DNA of 64,000 nucleotides from contig NZ_JAANOU010000001.1 of NCBI RefSeq assembly GCF_011758765.1, positions 3,224,001 through 3,288,000 of the forward strand. The letters run 5' to 3'. The DNA is from Amycolatopsis viridis (lineage in GTDB: Bacteria; Actinomycetota; Actinomycetes; Mycobacteriales; Pseudonocardiaceae). The notes under the pieces were generated by a model. It saw nothing but the letters and a program-made list of their open reading frames with translations. It did no database searches and was not told where the DNA came from. How positions within the stretch are numbered: position 1 is the first letter of the stretch; the number at the start of each line of letters is the position of its first letter. The translations under genes and the position numbers were made by a program. Below are positions 8,434-17,042 of this stretch, one piece after another.

Positions 8434-8453
8434 TTGACTGACGCGCCAGTTAT
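8434..8453. promoter_or_regulatory. Putative TetR operator O3
   Basis: Plus strand: TTGACTG-ACGCGC-CAGTTAT, the best-formed copy of the inverted repeat. TTGACT at its left end could itself be a -35 element for the acyl-CoA dehydrogenase operon starting at 8523. Confidence 0.7.
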
Positions 8454-8522
8454 TTATTACCCTGGGAGTCCGGGCGCGGTCCGTGCTCGACCATTCCCTC
8501 CCCGTTTCCGAGGAGCCATCCG

Positions 8523-9689
8523 TTGCGTCTACCCACCGAGCTCGTCGCCCTGACCGATGAGCAGAACCACATCCTGGACCTGTGCCGCCGCTTCGCCGAA
8601 CAGGAGATCCGGCCCATCGCGCGGGAGGTCGACGAGGCCGACACCGAAGTCCCGTGGGACATCTGGTATTCGGCCGCGAAGGTCGGCCTCACGTCGTTCA
8701 TGCTTCCGGAGGCCTACGGGGGTGGCGGTTTCACCGACGTGTTCACGCAGTGCCTCGTGCAGGAGGAGCTGTGCACGGGTGACCTCGCCATCGGGAACCT
8801 GCTGACCGCCAACGGGTTCTTCGCCCACCCGATCCTGGAGCTGGGCACCGGCGAGCAGCGCGAGCGCTTCCTCACCCCGCTGGGGGCGCAGCGTCCGCCG
8901 ATGACCTCCCTCGCGGTGACCGAGCCCGACACCGGCTCGGACGCGGCGAGCCTGACCACGCGCGCCGTCCGCAAGGGCGACCGGTACGTCCTTTCCGGAC
9001 GGAAGGCGTGGATCTCCAACGCCGGTGCCTCCGAGCACTACATCGTGTTCGCCACCGTCGACCCGGCACTGCGTGCCCGTGGGGTGACGGCGTTCGTCCT
9101 GCACCGCGACACTCCCGGGTTCACCGTGTCCGAGCCGTGGAAGAAGATGGGCCAGCGGGCACTGATCAACGCCGAGCTCGTGCTCGACGAGGTGGAGGTG
9201 CCGGAACGCGACCGGATCGGTGCCGAGGGAGAGGGTTTCCGCGGCCTGATGCACACCTTCGACCGGTCGCGCACGATCCTCGCCGCGGCGGCGACCGGTG
9301 TCGCGCGCGCAGCCACCGAGTACGCCACCGAGTACGCGCGCCAGCGCCGTCAGTTCGGCAAGCCGATCATCGAACACCAGGCGGTCGCCTTCCGGCTCGC
9401 GGACATGGCGACCAGGGTGGAGTCCGCGCGGCTCATGACGTGGCGCGCGGCCAAGCGCATCGACGCCGGGCTGCCCGCCGGCCGGGAGTCGGCCATGGCC
9501 AAGCTCGTCGCGTCCGAGACAGCCATGTTCGCCACCTGGGCCGCGGTGCAGACGCTCGGCGGGTGGGGCTACTCGCGGGAGTTCCTGGTGGAGAAGTGGA
9601 TGCGCGACGCCAAGCTCGAGGAGATCGAGGAAGGGACCTCCGACATCCAGCGGCTCATCATCTCCCGGAGCCTCGATGACCGCCGCTGA
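8523..9689 (+). CDS. Acyl-CoA dehydrogenase
   Basis: A 388-aa FAD enzyme that introduces a 2,3-double bond into an acyl-CoA. It has the N-terminal helical domain, AVTEPDTGSDAASL around residue 135 in the FAD-binding middle domain, WISNAGASEHY, the RRQFGKPIIEHQAV helix and the C-terminal EEGTSDIQRLI, whose Glu is the usual catalytic base. The start is a TTG with GAGGAG seven bases upstream, and no better start exists. Its 3' end overlaps the acyl-CoA synthetase start by 14 bases. It probably acts on the CoA ester made by that synthetase. Confidence 0.92.
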   Translation: MRLPTELVALTDEQNHILDLCRRFAEQEIRPIAREVDEADTEVPWDIWYSAAKVGLTSFMLPEAYGGGGFTDVFTQCLVQEELCTGDLAIGNLLTANGFFAHPILELGTGEQRERFLTPLGAQRPPMTSLAVTEPDTGSDAASLTTRAVRKGDRYVLSGRKAWISNAGASEHYIVFATVDPALRARGVTAFVLHRDTPGFTVSEPWKKMGQRALINAELVLDEVEVPERDRIGAEGEGFRGLMHTFDRSRTILAAAATGVARAATEYATEYARQRRQFGKPIIEHQAVAFRLADMATRVESARLMTWRAAKRIDAGLPAGRESAMAKLVASETAMFATWAAVQTLGGWGYSREFLVEKWMRDAKLEEIEEGTSDIQRLIISRSLDDRR

Positions 9690-11748
9690 CACCTTCACCG
9701 GCCGCGTGGAACCGGTGGCGGACGACCTGTCGCCCCTATGGGCCCCCCGTTCGGTCGCCGTCGTCGGTGCGAGCGACAACCCGGCGAAATGGGGTTACTG
9801 GCTCGCGTCCGGCGCGCTGAGCGGGGGCGGCCGCCGCGCGGTGCACCTGGTCAACCACCGGGGTGGCAGCGTGTGCGGGGTGCCCGTCGCACGCAGCCTG
9901 CGTGAGCTGGGCGGGCCGGTGGACCTGACGGCGGTGGTGGTGCCGGCCGCCGTTGTCGAGGAGACGGTGACCGACGCGCTCGACCTCGGATCGCGGGCGC
10001 TGCTCGTCATCAGCGACGGCGTGCAGCGGCTGCCCGGCGGGTCCGCGCTGCTCCGCGACCTCGCGCGGCGCGCCCGAGAGGCGGGAGCCAGGCTGCTCGG
10101 TCCCAGCTCACTGGGCATTGTGGACAGTGCACAGGAGTTGCGGCTGGCCTGGGGCCACTTCACGCCGGGACCCGTCGGGATCGTCACGCAGAGTGGCCAG
10201 GTCGGCTCCGAGCTGGCGCACCTGTTGCACCGGCACGGGTCGGGTGTGTCCAGGTTCGCCTCGGTGGGAGCGCAGGCCGACATCACGTTCGAGGAACTGC
10301 TGGCCGGGCTCGCCGCACACCCGGCCACCACGGCGGTCATCGGCTACCTGGAAGGGGTCCGGGACGCCGCCGGGTTCCTGTCCGCGGCGAGGGCGTTGCG
10401 TGCGGCGGGCAAACCGCTTGTGGTCCTGGCCGTCGGCGACAGCGCGGCAGGCAGCGCCGCGGCGCGGTCGCACACCGGGGCGCTCACCGGCAGCATGGAC
10501 GTGCTCGACGCGGCCTGTCGCGCCGTGGGCGCCGTGCGGGCGCGGACCCCGGCGGAGGCGGCGGCGCTCGCGCACGCCCTCGCCGCGGGTGTGCGCCCGC
10601 GCAGCGACCGGATCGTCGTCGTCTCCGACTCGGGCGGGCAGGGAGCGCTCGCCGCGGACGTCGCCGCCGCGGCCGGTCTGCGCGTCACCCCGCTCGGGTC
10701 CGGTACGCGGGCGCGGCTGGCCGAAGCCTTGCCGGACGGCCCTGCGCCCGGCAACCCGGTCGACCTCGCCGGCGCGGGGGAACAGGACCTGTCGTCCTAC
10801 GCGGCGGCCGCGGAGGCGGTCGCGTCCGATGCGGGCGCTGTCGTCCTGACCGGATACTTCGGACGGTTCGGAGTGGACAGTCCGGGGTTGGGCGAGGCCG
10901 AGTGCGCCGTCGCGCACCGGCTGACCCGCCTCGCACGGACGGTTCCGGTGGTCGTGCACAGCATGGCCGAGGACGGGCCGGCCGTCAACGTGCTGGTCCG
11001 CGGCGGGATCCCGGTGTTCTCCGATGTGGAGACGACCTTGCGCGCGGTCGCCGGGTGCCTGCGGTGGGAGCGCGCGGTAGCGCGGGACGTGCCCGCCCCG
11101 GCCCCGGTCGGGGAAGGTGACCGTTGTTCGTACCCGGCAGCGCGCGAAATGCTGCGCGAGGCGGGGATACCGGTGCCGGAGGCCGGCACCGCGCGGTCGG
11201 CGGAGGAGGCCGTGACACTCGCCGGGAGCTGGCCAGGTGCCACGGTGCTCAAGGCGGACCTCGACCACAAGACCGAGGCGGGCGGCGTCGTGCTCGGGCT
11301 GCGCACCGCCGGGGAGGTGGCTGCCGCGCACCGGGACCTGACCGCCCGGCTCGGCCTGGACTCGGTGGTGGTCGAGCGGATGGACGAGCGCGCCGGGGTG
11401 GTCGAGGTGCTCGTGGGGATGCGTCACGACCCCGTGTTCGGGCGGGTCGTCGTCGTCTCCTCGGGTGGTGTCGAGGCCGAGTTGTGGCGCGACACGGTGC
11501 TGGAACTGGCGCCGGTCGACGAGGCCGGAGCGACGGCCATGCTCACCCGGCTGCGCAGCCATCCCCGGCTGCTCGGCTGGCGCGGCGCGCCCGGCGTGGA
11601 CATCCCGGCGCTGACTCGCGCGATCGCCGCCGTGTCCCGGATGCCGGTCGCGACCTGCGAGATCAACCCCCTGCGGGCCGGTGCCGACGGTGTGCTCGCC
11701 GTCGACGCGCTCGTGTTCCGCGGGCACAGCGAGGAGGAAACGGCATGA
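9676..11748 (+). CDS. ADP-forming acyl-CoA synthetase (acetate-CoA ligase family)
   Basis: A 690-aa single-chain NDP-forming acyl-CoA synthetase. Order: CoA-binding Rossmann domain (VAVVGASDNPAKWGYW, residues about 28-45), CoA-ligase domains with the active-site region RSHTGALTGSMDVLDAACR, then a C-terminal ATP-grasp domain from about residue 480 (VLKADLDHKTEAGGVVLGL). It converts a carboxylic acid, CoA and ATP to acyl-CoA, ADP and Pi through a phosphohistidine. It sits between acyl-CoA dehydrogenase and SDR with ATG overlaps on both sides, so it likely activates the acid made by the downstream ALDH. Confidence 0.9.
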   Translation: MTAADTFTGRVEPVADDLSPLWAPRSVAVVGASDNPAKWGYWLASGALSGGGRRAVHLVNHRGGSVCGVPVARSLRELGGPVDLTAVVVPAAVVEETVTDALDLGSRALLVISDGVQRLPGGSALLRDLARRAREAGARLLGPSSLGIVDSAQELRLAWGHFTPGPVGIVTQSGQVGSELAHLLHRHGSGVSRFASVGAQADITFEELLAGLAAHPATTAVIGYLEGVRDAAGFLSAARALRAAGKPLVVLAVGDSAAGSAAARSHTGALTGSMDVLDAACRAVGAVRARTPAEAAALAHALAAGVRPRSDRIVVVSDSGGQGALAADVAAAAGLRVTPLGSGTRARLAEALPDGPAPGNPVDLAGAGEQDLSSYAAAAEAVASDAGAVVLTGYFGRFGVDSPGLGEAECAVAHRLTRLARTVPVVVHSMAEDGPAVNVLVRGGIPVFSDVETTLRAVAGCLRWERAVARDVPAPAPVGEGDRCSYPAAREMLREAGIPVPEAGTARSAEEAVTLAGSWPGATVLKADLDHKTEAGGVVLGLRTAGEVAAAHRDLTARLGLDSVVVERMDERAGVVEVLVGMRHDPVFGRVVVVSSGGVEAELWRDTVLELAPVDEAGATAMLTRLRSHPRLLGWRGAPGVDIPALTRAIAAVSRMPVATCEINPLRAGADGVLAVDALVFRGHSEEETA

Positions 11749-12551
11749 GCGAGTTCGCGGGACGCGTCGCGGTGGTCACCGGTGGCGGATCCGGCATCGG
11801 CCGCGCCATCGCGCGCCGTTATGCCGCGGGTGGTGGCCGCGTCGCGGTGCTCGGCAGGCGGATCGAACCGCTGACCGAGACGGTGGACCTGATCCGCGCC
11901 GCGGGCGGCACCGCCACCGCGCTGACCGTGGACGTGCGCGACTTCGACCAGGTCAGCGCCGCGATGAACGCGGTGCGCGACCGGTTCGGCCGCATCGACG
12001 CGCTCGTCAACAACGCGGCGGGCAACTTCGTGTGCCCCGGGGAGCGGCTCAGCCCCGGCGGCTGGCGCGCGGTGATCGACATCGTGCTGAACGGCACGTT
12101 CCACTGCACGCGGGCGGCCGCCGACGTCATGCTCGAGCAGCAGTCCGGCAGCGTGCTGTCGGTGATCGCCAGCTACGCGTGGCACGGCCACCCGGGCACG
12201 GTGCACAGCGCCGCGGCCAAGGCCGGGGTCCTCGCGATGACCCGCACCCTGGCCGTCGAATGGGCCGGCCGCGGCGTGCGGTTGAACTGCCTGGCGCCCG
12301 GGCCCACGGAAACCGCGGGCGCGGGAGCGGCGCTGTGGGGCGATCGGGCCAGCCGCGACCGCGTCTTGGCCAGCGTGCCCCAGCGCCGCATGGCCGGGAC
12401 GGACGAGATCGCCGGGACGGCTGCGTTCCTGCTCGGGGACGGCGCCGCCTACATCACCGGCGAGGTCCTGACCGTCGACGGTGGACAGTGGCTGGGTAAA
12501 CAGGTCTACGGACCCGAGCTCGGTGCCGGGGAGGCCGCTGATGCCCGCTGA
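11745..12551 (+). CDS. SDR oxidoreductase, 2,4-dienoyl-CoA reductase-like
   Basis: A 268-aa short-chain dehydrogenase. TGGGSGIGRA binds NAD(P)H. NNAAGNFVCP and the W-x5-VLNGTFHCT pattern are hallmarks of the DECR subgroup, which reduces 2,4-dienoyl-CoA esters. The usual YxxxK is replaced by HSAAAKAG, as in DECR proteins where the Tyr is not at the classical position. ATGA overlap couples it to the synthetase. It suggests the substrate, or an intermediate after the acyl-CoA dehydrogenase, is an unsaturated acyl-CoA, though other enoyl or keto substrates cannot be excluded. Confidence 0.85.
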   Translation: MSEFAGRVAVVTGGGSGIGRAIARRYAAGGGRVAVLGRRIEPLTETVDLIRAAGGTATALTVDVRDFDQVSAAMNAVRDRFGRIDALVNNAAGNFVCPGERLSPGGWRAVIDIVLNGTFHCTRAAADVMLEQQSGSVLSVIASYAWHGHPGTVHSAAAKAGVLAMTRTLAVEWAGRGVRLNCLAPGPTETAGAGAALWGDRASRDRVLASVPQRRMAGTDEIAGTAAFLLGDGAAYITGEVLTVDGGQWLGKQVYGPELGAGEAADAR

Positions 12552-13953
12552 CACGGCTGCCGTGTTCGTCGACGGCGAGTGGCACCGGTCGGCGGCGGCC
12601 ATCCCGGTGTCGAACCCGGCGACCGGGGAGGTCGTCGGGCACGCCGCCGACGGTACCGAACAGGACGTGGCGCGGGCGGTGGCCGCGGCGGCGCGCGCGT
12701 TCCCGGGATGGGCCGAACGCGGGTACGCCGAGCGTGCAGCTCTGCTCGGCGCGCTGGCCGACCGGCTGCGGGACCGGCGGGACGAGCTGGTCGACACGGT
12801 CGTCGCCGAGGTCGGCTGCCCGGTCACGGTGACGCGGGAGTCCCAGGTGGACGTGGCGATCGACGTGGTGCGGTACTACGCCGAGCTCGCCGCGCATCGG
12901 TCACCTATCCGCGAGATGGGCACCTCACTCGTGCATGAGGTGCCCGCCGGTGTGGTCGCCGCGATCACACCGTGGAACTACCCGCTGTACCAGCTGGCCG
13001 CGAAGGTCGCACCGGCGCTGGCCGCGGGGTGCACCGTGGTCGCCAAGCCGGCCGAGCTGACCCCGTTGAGCACGTGCCTGTTCACCGAAGCCGTCGCCGA
13101 AGCCGGCGTGCCGCCCGGGGTGGTCAACGTCGTGCCGGGTCGCGGCCAGGTCGTCGGCACGGCGCTGGCATCCCATCCCGACGTCGACGTGGTGTCGTTC
13201 ACCGGGTCGACCACGGTCGGGCGGGCCGTCATGGCGAGGGCGGCCGAGTCGGTGAAACGCGTGTGTCTCGAGCTGGGCGGCAAGTCGGCGAGTGTCGTGC
13301 TGCCCGGCGCGGACCTCACCACGGCGGTGCGCGCCACGGTCGCTTCGGCGACCCTGAACTCCGGTCAGACGTGCAGCGCCTGGACCCGGCTGCTTGTCCC
13401 GGCCGCGCGACACGACGCCGCGGTCGAGTGCGCGGCCGATGCGATGGCCGCGGTGATCGTCGGTGATCCCCGCGACCCGGCCACCGAGAACGGACCGCTT
13501 GTGTCCGCAGCACAGCGGCAGCGCGTGGAGTCCTTCGTGGAACGCGCCCGGGCCCGCGGCGCGCGGGTGACCGGGAGCGGGCGCGTTCTGCCCCCGCGCG
13601 GGCACTTCACGCCGCCGGTCGTCGTGGCCGGGGCGAGGGAGGACTGGGAGATCGCGCAGGAGGAGGTGTTCGGCCCGGTGCTCGTGGTGCTGCCGTACCG
13701 GGACGAGGGCGAGGCGCTGCGCATCGCGAACGGCACCCGCTACGGCTTGCACGGCGCGGTGTGGGGGGAGCCGGAGCGGGCCCTGGCGTTCGCCGCACGA
13801 ATGCGCACGGGCCAGGTCGACGTGAACGGACCTGCCTTCAGCCTCGACGCCCCGTTCGGCGGGTTCGGCCAGTCCGGGGTCGGCCGGGAGCTCGGCGAGG
13901 AGGGCCTGCGCGAGTACACCGAGACCGTGGCCGTGCAGGGAGTGCTCGGCTGA
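12541..13953 (+). CDS. Aldehyde dehydrogenase
   Basis: A 470-aa NAD(P)+-dependent aldehyde dehydrogenase. It has TPWNYPLYQLAAKVAPALAA, VSFTGSTTVGRAVM, the general-base segment LELGGKSASVVL and the catalytic cysteine in NSGQTCSAWTR. ATG at 12541 has GGGGAGG upstream and overlaps the SDR end by 11 bases. As last gene of the TetR-linked operon it most likely oxidises the aldehyde released by the amine oxidase at 4546, giving the acid for the ADP-forming synthetase. Confidence 0.92.
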   Translation: MPADTAAVFVDGEWHRSAAAIPVSNPATGEVVGHAADGTEQDVARAVAAAARAFPGWAERGYAERAALLGALADRLRDRRDELVDTVVAEVGCPVTVTRESQVDVAIDVVRYYAELAAHRSPIREMGTSLVHEVPAGVVAAITPWNYPLYQLAAKVAPALAAGCTVVAKPAELTPLSTCLFTEAVAEAGVPPGVVNVVPGRGQVVGTALASHPDVDVVSFTGSTTVGRAVMARAAESVKRVCLELGGKSASVVLPGADLTTAVRATVASATLNSGQTCSAWTRLLVPAARHDAAVECAADAMAAVIVGDPRDPATENGPLVSAAQRQRVESFVERARARGARVTGSGRVLPPRGHFTPPVVVAGAREDWEIAQEEVFGPVLVVLPYRDEGEALRIANGTRYGLHGAVWGEPERALAFAARMRTGQVDVNGPAFSLDAPFGGFGQSGVGRELGEEGLREYTETVAVQGVLG

Positions 13954-14147
13954 CCGTGCGTGGCCTCCCGGGTACCGCGCCGGCATCGCGCAACTCGCCG
14001 CACCTGCGGTCGGAGGTGGCCACAGACCGCCAAGGCCCGCAGACCAAGGTCCCAGAAGACCCTGCATGCGGCTCCGTCCCCGCATCGCGAGCGCCAGGGC
14101 CGCGGGGGCAGGTCGGGGGAACGACTTCTCGATCGCTGCGGCGGCGC

Positions 14148-14283
14148 CGGGCAGCCGCTTACCCTCAGCGGCCTTCGCCGGATGTGGGTGCGGACCGGCA
14201 TCCGCCGATCGGTACCCATACCGCGGGCGTCCCCCCGGGAAACGGCCTTCGACGCTCGCCTGCGCTGCCATCGCTGACCGCAC
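14148..14283 (-). pseudogene. Serine recombinase (resolvase) remnant
   Basis: Leftward translation from 14283 gives VEGRFPGGRPRYGYRSADAG followed by PHPHPAKAAEGKRL. This matches the junction between the catalytic domain and the recombinase domain of large serine site-specific recombinases of actinomycetes (GRFLGGRPPYGYR-type motif). The catalytic N-terminal part and the zinc-ribbon/C-terminal parts are missing and the frame is soon lost. It marks an old mobile-element insertion at the edge of the TetR module. Confidence 0.65.
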
Positions 14284-14353
14284 CCGGATCTAGTGGACAC
14301 CCGCCCGTTCCCGCCGGCTCCACGGCGCGCGGCGGCTGAGGGCGGCCGCCCAC

Positions 14354-15028
14354 TCAGTCGCCGCCGAGGAAGACCACCGCGTCGTCGAGCTGGGCCCGGT
14401 CGGTGCGGAACCGGTTGACCGGGTGCGCGGTGTCGGCGTAGCCGAAGGAGACCGCGCAGACCACGAGCCGTTCGGCCGGGATCCCGAGGCACCGGTGGAC
14501 GTGGTCGGCGTGCATCGCGATCGCGGCCTGCGGGATCGTGGCGACGCCGAGCGCGGTGGCGGCGTTGAGGAGGTTCGCCACGTAGCCGCCGCAATCGATC
14601 GCGCCGTAGACGCCCTGCTCGCGGTCGGTGGTGACAACCGCGACGTGCGGGGCGCCGAAGAACTCGAAGTTCCTCAGGCGCTGCGCCTCCCGCGCGTCGC
14701 GGTCCTCCCGCCGGATCCCGAGGCTCCGGTAGAGCGCGTACCCCGCGCCGCGCCGGCGCTCCCGGTACACCCCGTGGTATCCGGCGGGCATCGGCAGGTC
14801 CGGCGCGGGCTCATGGGTCTTCGCGTGCTCGGTCAGGCTGCGCGCGAACCGCCGGGTCGCCTCCCCCGAGGTGACGTACACCTGCCACGGCTGGGTGTTG
14901 CACCACGACGCGGTCCGCTGGGCGATCCCGAACATCTCGCGCACCACCGCGTCCGGGACCGGATCCGGCAGGTAGGCGCGACAACTCCAGCGCTGCCCGA
15001 GCAGCAGATCGAACCCGGTGGCGGTCAC
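14354..15028 (-). CDS. Nitroreductase family flavoprotein
   Basis: About 224 aa, FMN-dependent nitroreductase fold. RWSCRAYLPDPV near the N-terminus, CNTQPWQVYVTSGE and VATIPQAAIAMHADHV are the FMN-binding and dimer motifs of this family, which reduces nitro compounds, quinones or enones with NAD(P)H. I chose GTG 15028 because GAGGAG lies just upstream; an in-frame GTG at 15043 would add five residues. An AT-rich GATATATTC on its strand just upstream is a likely -10. Not obviously linked to the neighbouring operons. The physiological substrate is unknown. Confidence 0.85.
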   Translation of the reverse strand: MTATGFDLLLGQRWSCRAYLPDPVPDAVVREMFGIAQRTASWCNTQPWQVYVTSGEATRRFARSLTEHAKTHEPAPDLPMPAGYHGVYRERRRGAGYALYRSLGIRREDRDAREAQRLRNFEFFGAPHVAVVTTDREQGVYGAIDCGGYVANLLNAATALGVATIPQAAIAMHADHVHRCLGIPAERLVVCAVSFGYADTAHPVNRFRTDRAQLDDAVVFLGGD

Positions 15029-15086
15029 GGAACTCCTCACCACTAGAATATATCATACTTGATTCTGCGTCCCGTGACGGCCGCCA

Positions 15087-15998
15087 CTACCCCGCCAGGT
15101 TCTCCTCGAAGAACGGCGCGGCCTCCTCGACGGCCCGCTTCACGTACTGCGGCACGTCGTAGAAGTCCATGTGCGTGCCGCCCTCGACGACCACCAGCTT
15201 CTTGGCCGACCGCACCCGCGAGTGCAGCTCCGTGGTGTGCCACAGGGAGCCGGCCTCGCTCCCGGCGACCATCAGGATCGGCTGCGTCAGCAGGTCCTCG
15301 ACGAGGTGGAAGGCGTCGTAGGCGAAGATCCGGGAAACGCTCTTGGCGAACAGCTTCTTGTTCTGCGCGTTCGGGTGCTGGGCGCGCGGCGTCAGGTAGT
15401 AGTCGTGCGCCTCGACCATGTCGCGCGGGGTGCTCTCGTCGAGGGCCGGCGGCACGTACGGGATGAACGCCGCCTCGGCACCCTTCGCCTCGGCCGTCCG
15501 CTGCTGGGCGGCGGCTTCCAGCGTGGCCACGGCCGCCGAGTCGGGGTCGGTGCCGAACCAGCCCTTGCGGTACGCGGAGCCGATGTTGACCGCGCTGACG
15601 GTCGTGACGGCCTTGATGCGGTGGTCGGTCATCGCCGCGGTGACGGCGTACCCGCCGCCGGCGCAGACGCCCAGCACACCGATGCGCTCGGCGTCGACGT
15701 AGCCGAGGGTCTGCAGGTGGTCGACCGCGGCGCGCACGTCCTCCACGCGGGCGGCCGGGTCCTCCAGGAACCGCGGCTGCCCGCCGGAGTCACCCTGGCA
15801 GGAGGCGTCGAACGCGAGCGCGACGAAACCCCGCTCGGCCAGCTTGCTCGCGTACCGGCCAGCGGTCTGCTCCTTCACCCCGCCGCCGGGGTGGACGGTG
15901 ACCACAGCCGCGTAGCTGCCCTGCGGGTCGAAGTCCGACGGCAGGTACAGGTTGCCCGCCATGCTGATCGGGCCGTTGGGGAAAGTGATCGTCTGCAC
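15087..15998 (-). CDS. Alpha/beta hydrolase with cysteine at the nucleophile position
   Basis: A 303-aa alpha/beta hydrolase of the dienelactone hydrolase/YcjY type. The oxyanion segment VHPGGG is near residue 35. The nucleophile elbow reads GVCAGGGYA, with Cys112 where serine hydrolases have Ser, as in dienelactone hydrolases. The His region is GGTHMDFYD near the C-terminus. It is divergent from a MmyB-type regulator whose gene starts 147 bp away, an arrangement common for such regulators and their target enzyme. A carboxylic ester, lactone or thioester substrate is plausible. Confidence 0.85.
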   Translation of the reverse strand: MQTITFPNGPISMAGNLYLPSDFDPQGSYAAVVTVHPGGGVKEQTAGRYASKLAERGFVALAFDASCQGDSGGQPRFLEDPAARVEDVRAAVDHLQTLGYVDAERIGVLGVCAGGGYAVTAAMTDHRIKAVTTVSAVNIGSAYRKGWFGTDPDSAAVATLEAAAQQRTAEAKGAEAAFIPYVPPALDESTPRDMVEAHDYYLTPRAQHPNAQNKKLFAKSVSRIFAYDAFHLVEDLLTQPILMVAGSEAGSLWHTTELHSRVRSAKKLVVVEGGTHMDFYDVPQYVKRAVEEAAPFFEENLAG

Positions 15999-16144
15999 TG
16001 GACACTCCCTGGATTCGGTTCCGCCCGGCGGTTCCGGGCTCCGGCATCCACGATGCGGGCGGGCGCGCTCCCGTGGCAGAGGCCGGTTATGGGGGGTACC
16101 GGCAGCCCCTCCATCGCCCGGCTGAACACGCCTAGCCTGGAGTC

Positions 16145-17038
16145 ATGGAAATCGCCAAGGACATCCGGGACTTCCTGATGACCCGCCGCGCGAAGATCAC
16201 CCCGGAGCAGGCCGGGCTCGTGCCCGGGGCACGGCGGCGGGTGCCCGGGCTGCGGCGTGAGGAGGTGGCGCGCCTGGCCGGCGTGAGCACCGAGTACTAC
16301 GTGCAGATCGAACGCGGTCAGATCTCCGGCGTGTCCGACGAGGTCCTGCACGCCATCGCCAGGGCGCTGCAGCTCGACGACGTCGAGACGGCCCACCTGT
16401 TCGACCTGGTGCGCGCCACCACCCGCCGCGCCGGGGCGCGCACGGCGAAACCGCGCGCCGCGCGGCAGCGGGTCCCCGACGGCGTGCAGGCGCTGATGGA
16501 CTCGATGGCCGGCGCCCCGGCGATCGTCCAGAACGGCCACCTCGACCTCGTCGGCGCCAACGCGCTGGGGCGGGCACTGTACGCCGGCGTGTCCGAGCGG
16601 GCCTCCGGGACGCCGAACCTGGCGCGGTTCATCTTCCTGGACGAGCGCGCCGCGGAGGTCTTCCCGGACTGGGAGAAGGCGGCCGACGACTCGGTGGCGC
16701 TGCTGCACGTCGAAGCGGCCCGCTCGCCCTACTCCAAGGTGGTCACCGGTCTCGTCGGGGAGCTGGCCACGCGCAGCGCGGAGTTCCGTGCGCGGTGGGC
16801 CGCCCACGACGTGCGGGCCCACCGGCGCGGCACGAAGCAGTTCCACCACCCGCTGGTCGGCGACCTCACCCTGCGCTTCGAAGCGCTCGAGATCACCAGC
16901 GCGGCCAACCTGACGCTGATCGGCTACACCGCGGAGCCCCGCTCCCCCTCGGCCGAGGCGCTGCAGCTCCTCGCGAGCTGGATCGCGACCGCGCCGTCAC
17001 CGGAGGCGAGCGCGCCCGCGGCGACTGACCGACAATGA
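16145..17038 (+). CDS. XRE family regulator with MmyB-like ligand-binding domain
   Basis: A 297-aa regulator. An N-terminal helix-turn-helix (RREEVARLAGVSTEYYVQIE, residues about 37-56) is followed by the MmyB-like domain (NGHLDLVGANALGRALY and RFIFLDERAAEVFPDW), which binds a hydrophobic ligand, in related proteins a fatty acid. It is transcribed away from the hydrolase at 15087 and probably controls it and itself. The LtrA gene follows after four bases, so both may be on one transcript. Confidence 0.9.
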   Translation: MEIAKDIRDFLMTRRAKITPEQAGLVPGARRRVPGLRREEVARLAGVSTEYYVQIERGQISGVSDEVLHAIARALQLDDVETAHLFDLVRATTRRAGARTAKPRAARQRVPDGVQALMDSMAGAPAIVQNGHLDLVGANALGRALYAGVSERASGTPNLARFIFLDERAAEVFPDWEKAADDSVALLHVEAARSPYSKVVTGLVGELATRSAEFRARWAAHDVRAHRRGTKQFHHPLVGDLTLRFEALEITSAANLTLIGYTAEPRSPSAEALQLLASWIATAPSPEASAPAATDRQ

Positions 17039-17042
17039 CCGG

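Noticed and set aside
15044-15060. AT-rich GAATATATCATA upstream of the nitroreductase as an eighth regulon element
   Set aside because: It shares only general AT content with the family, no long identical run, and fits an ordinary -10. Not included in the regulon.
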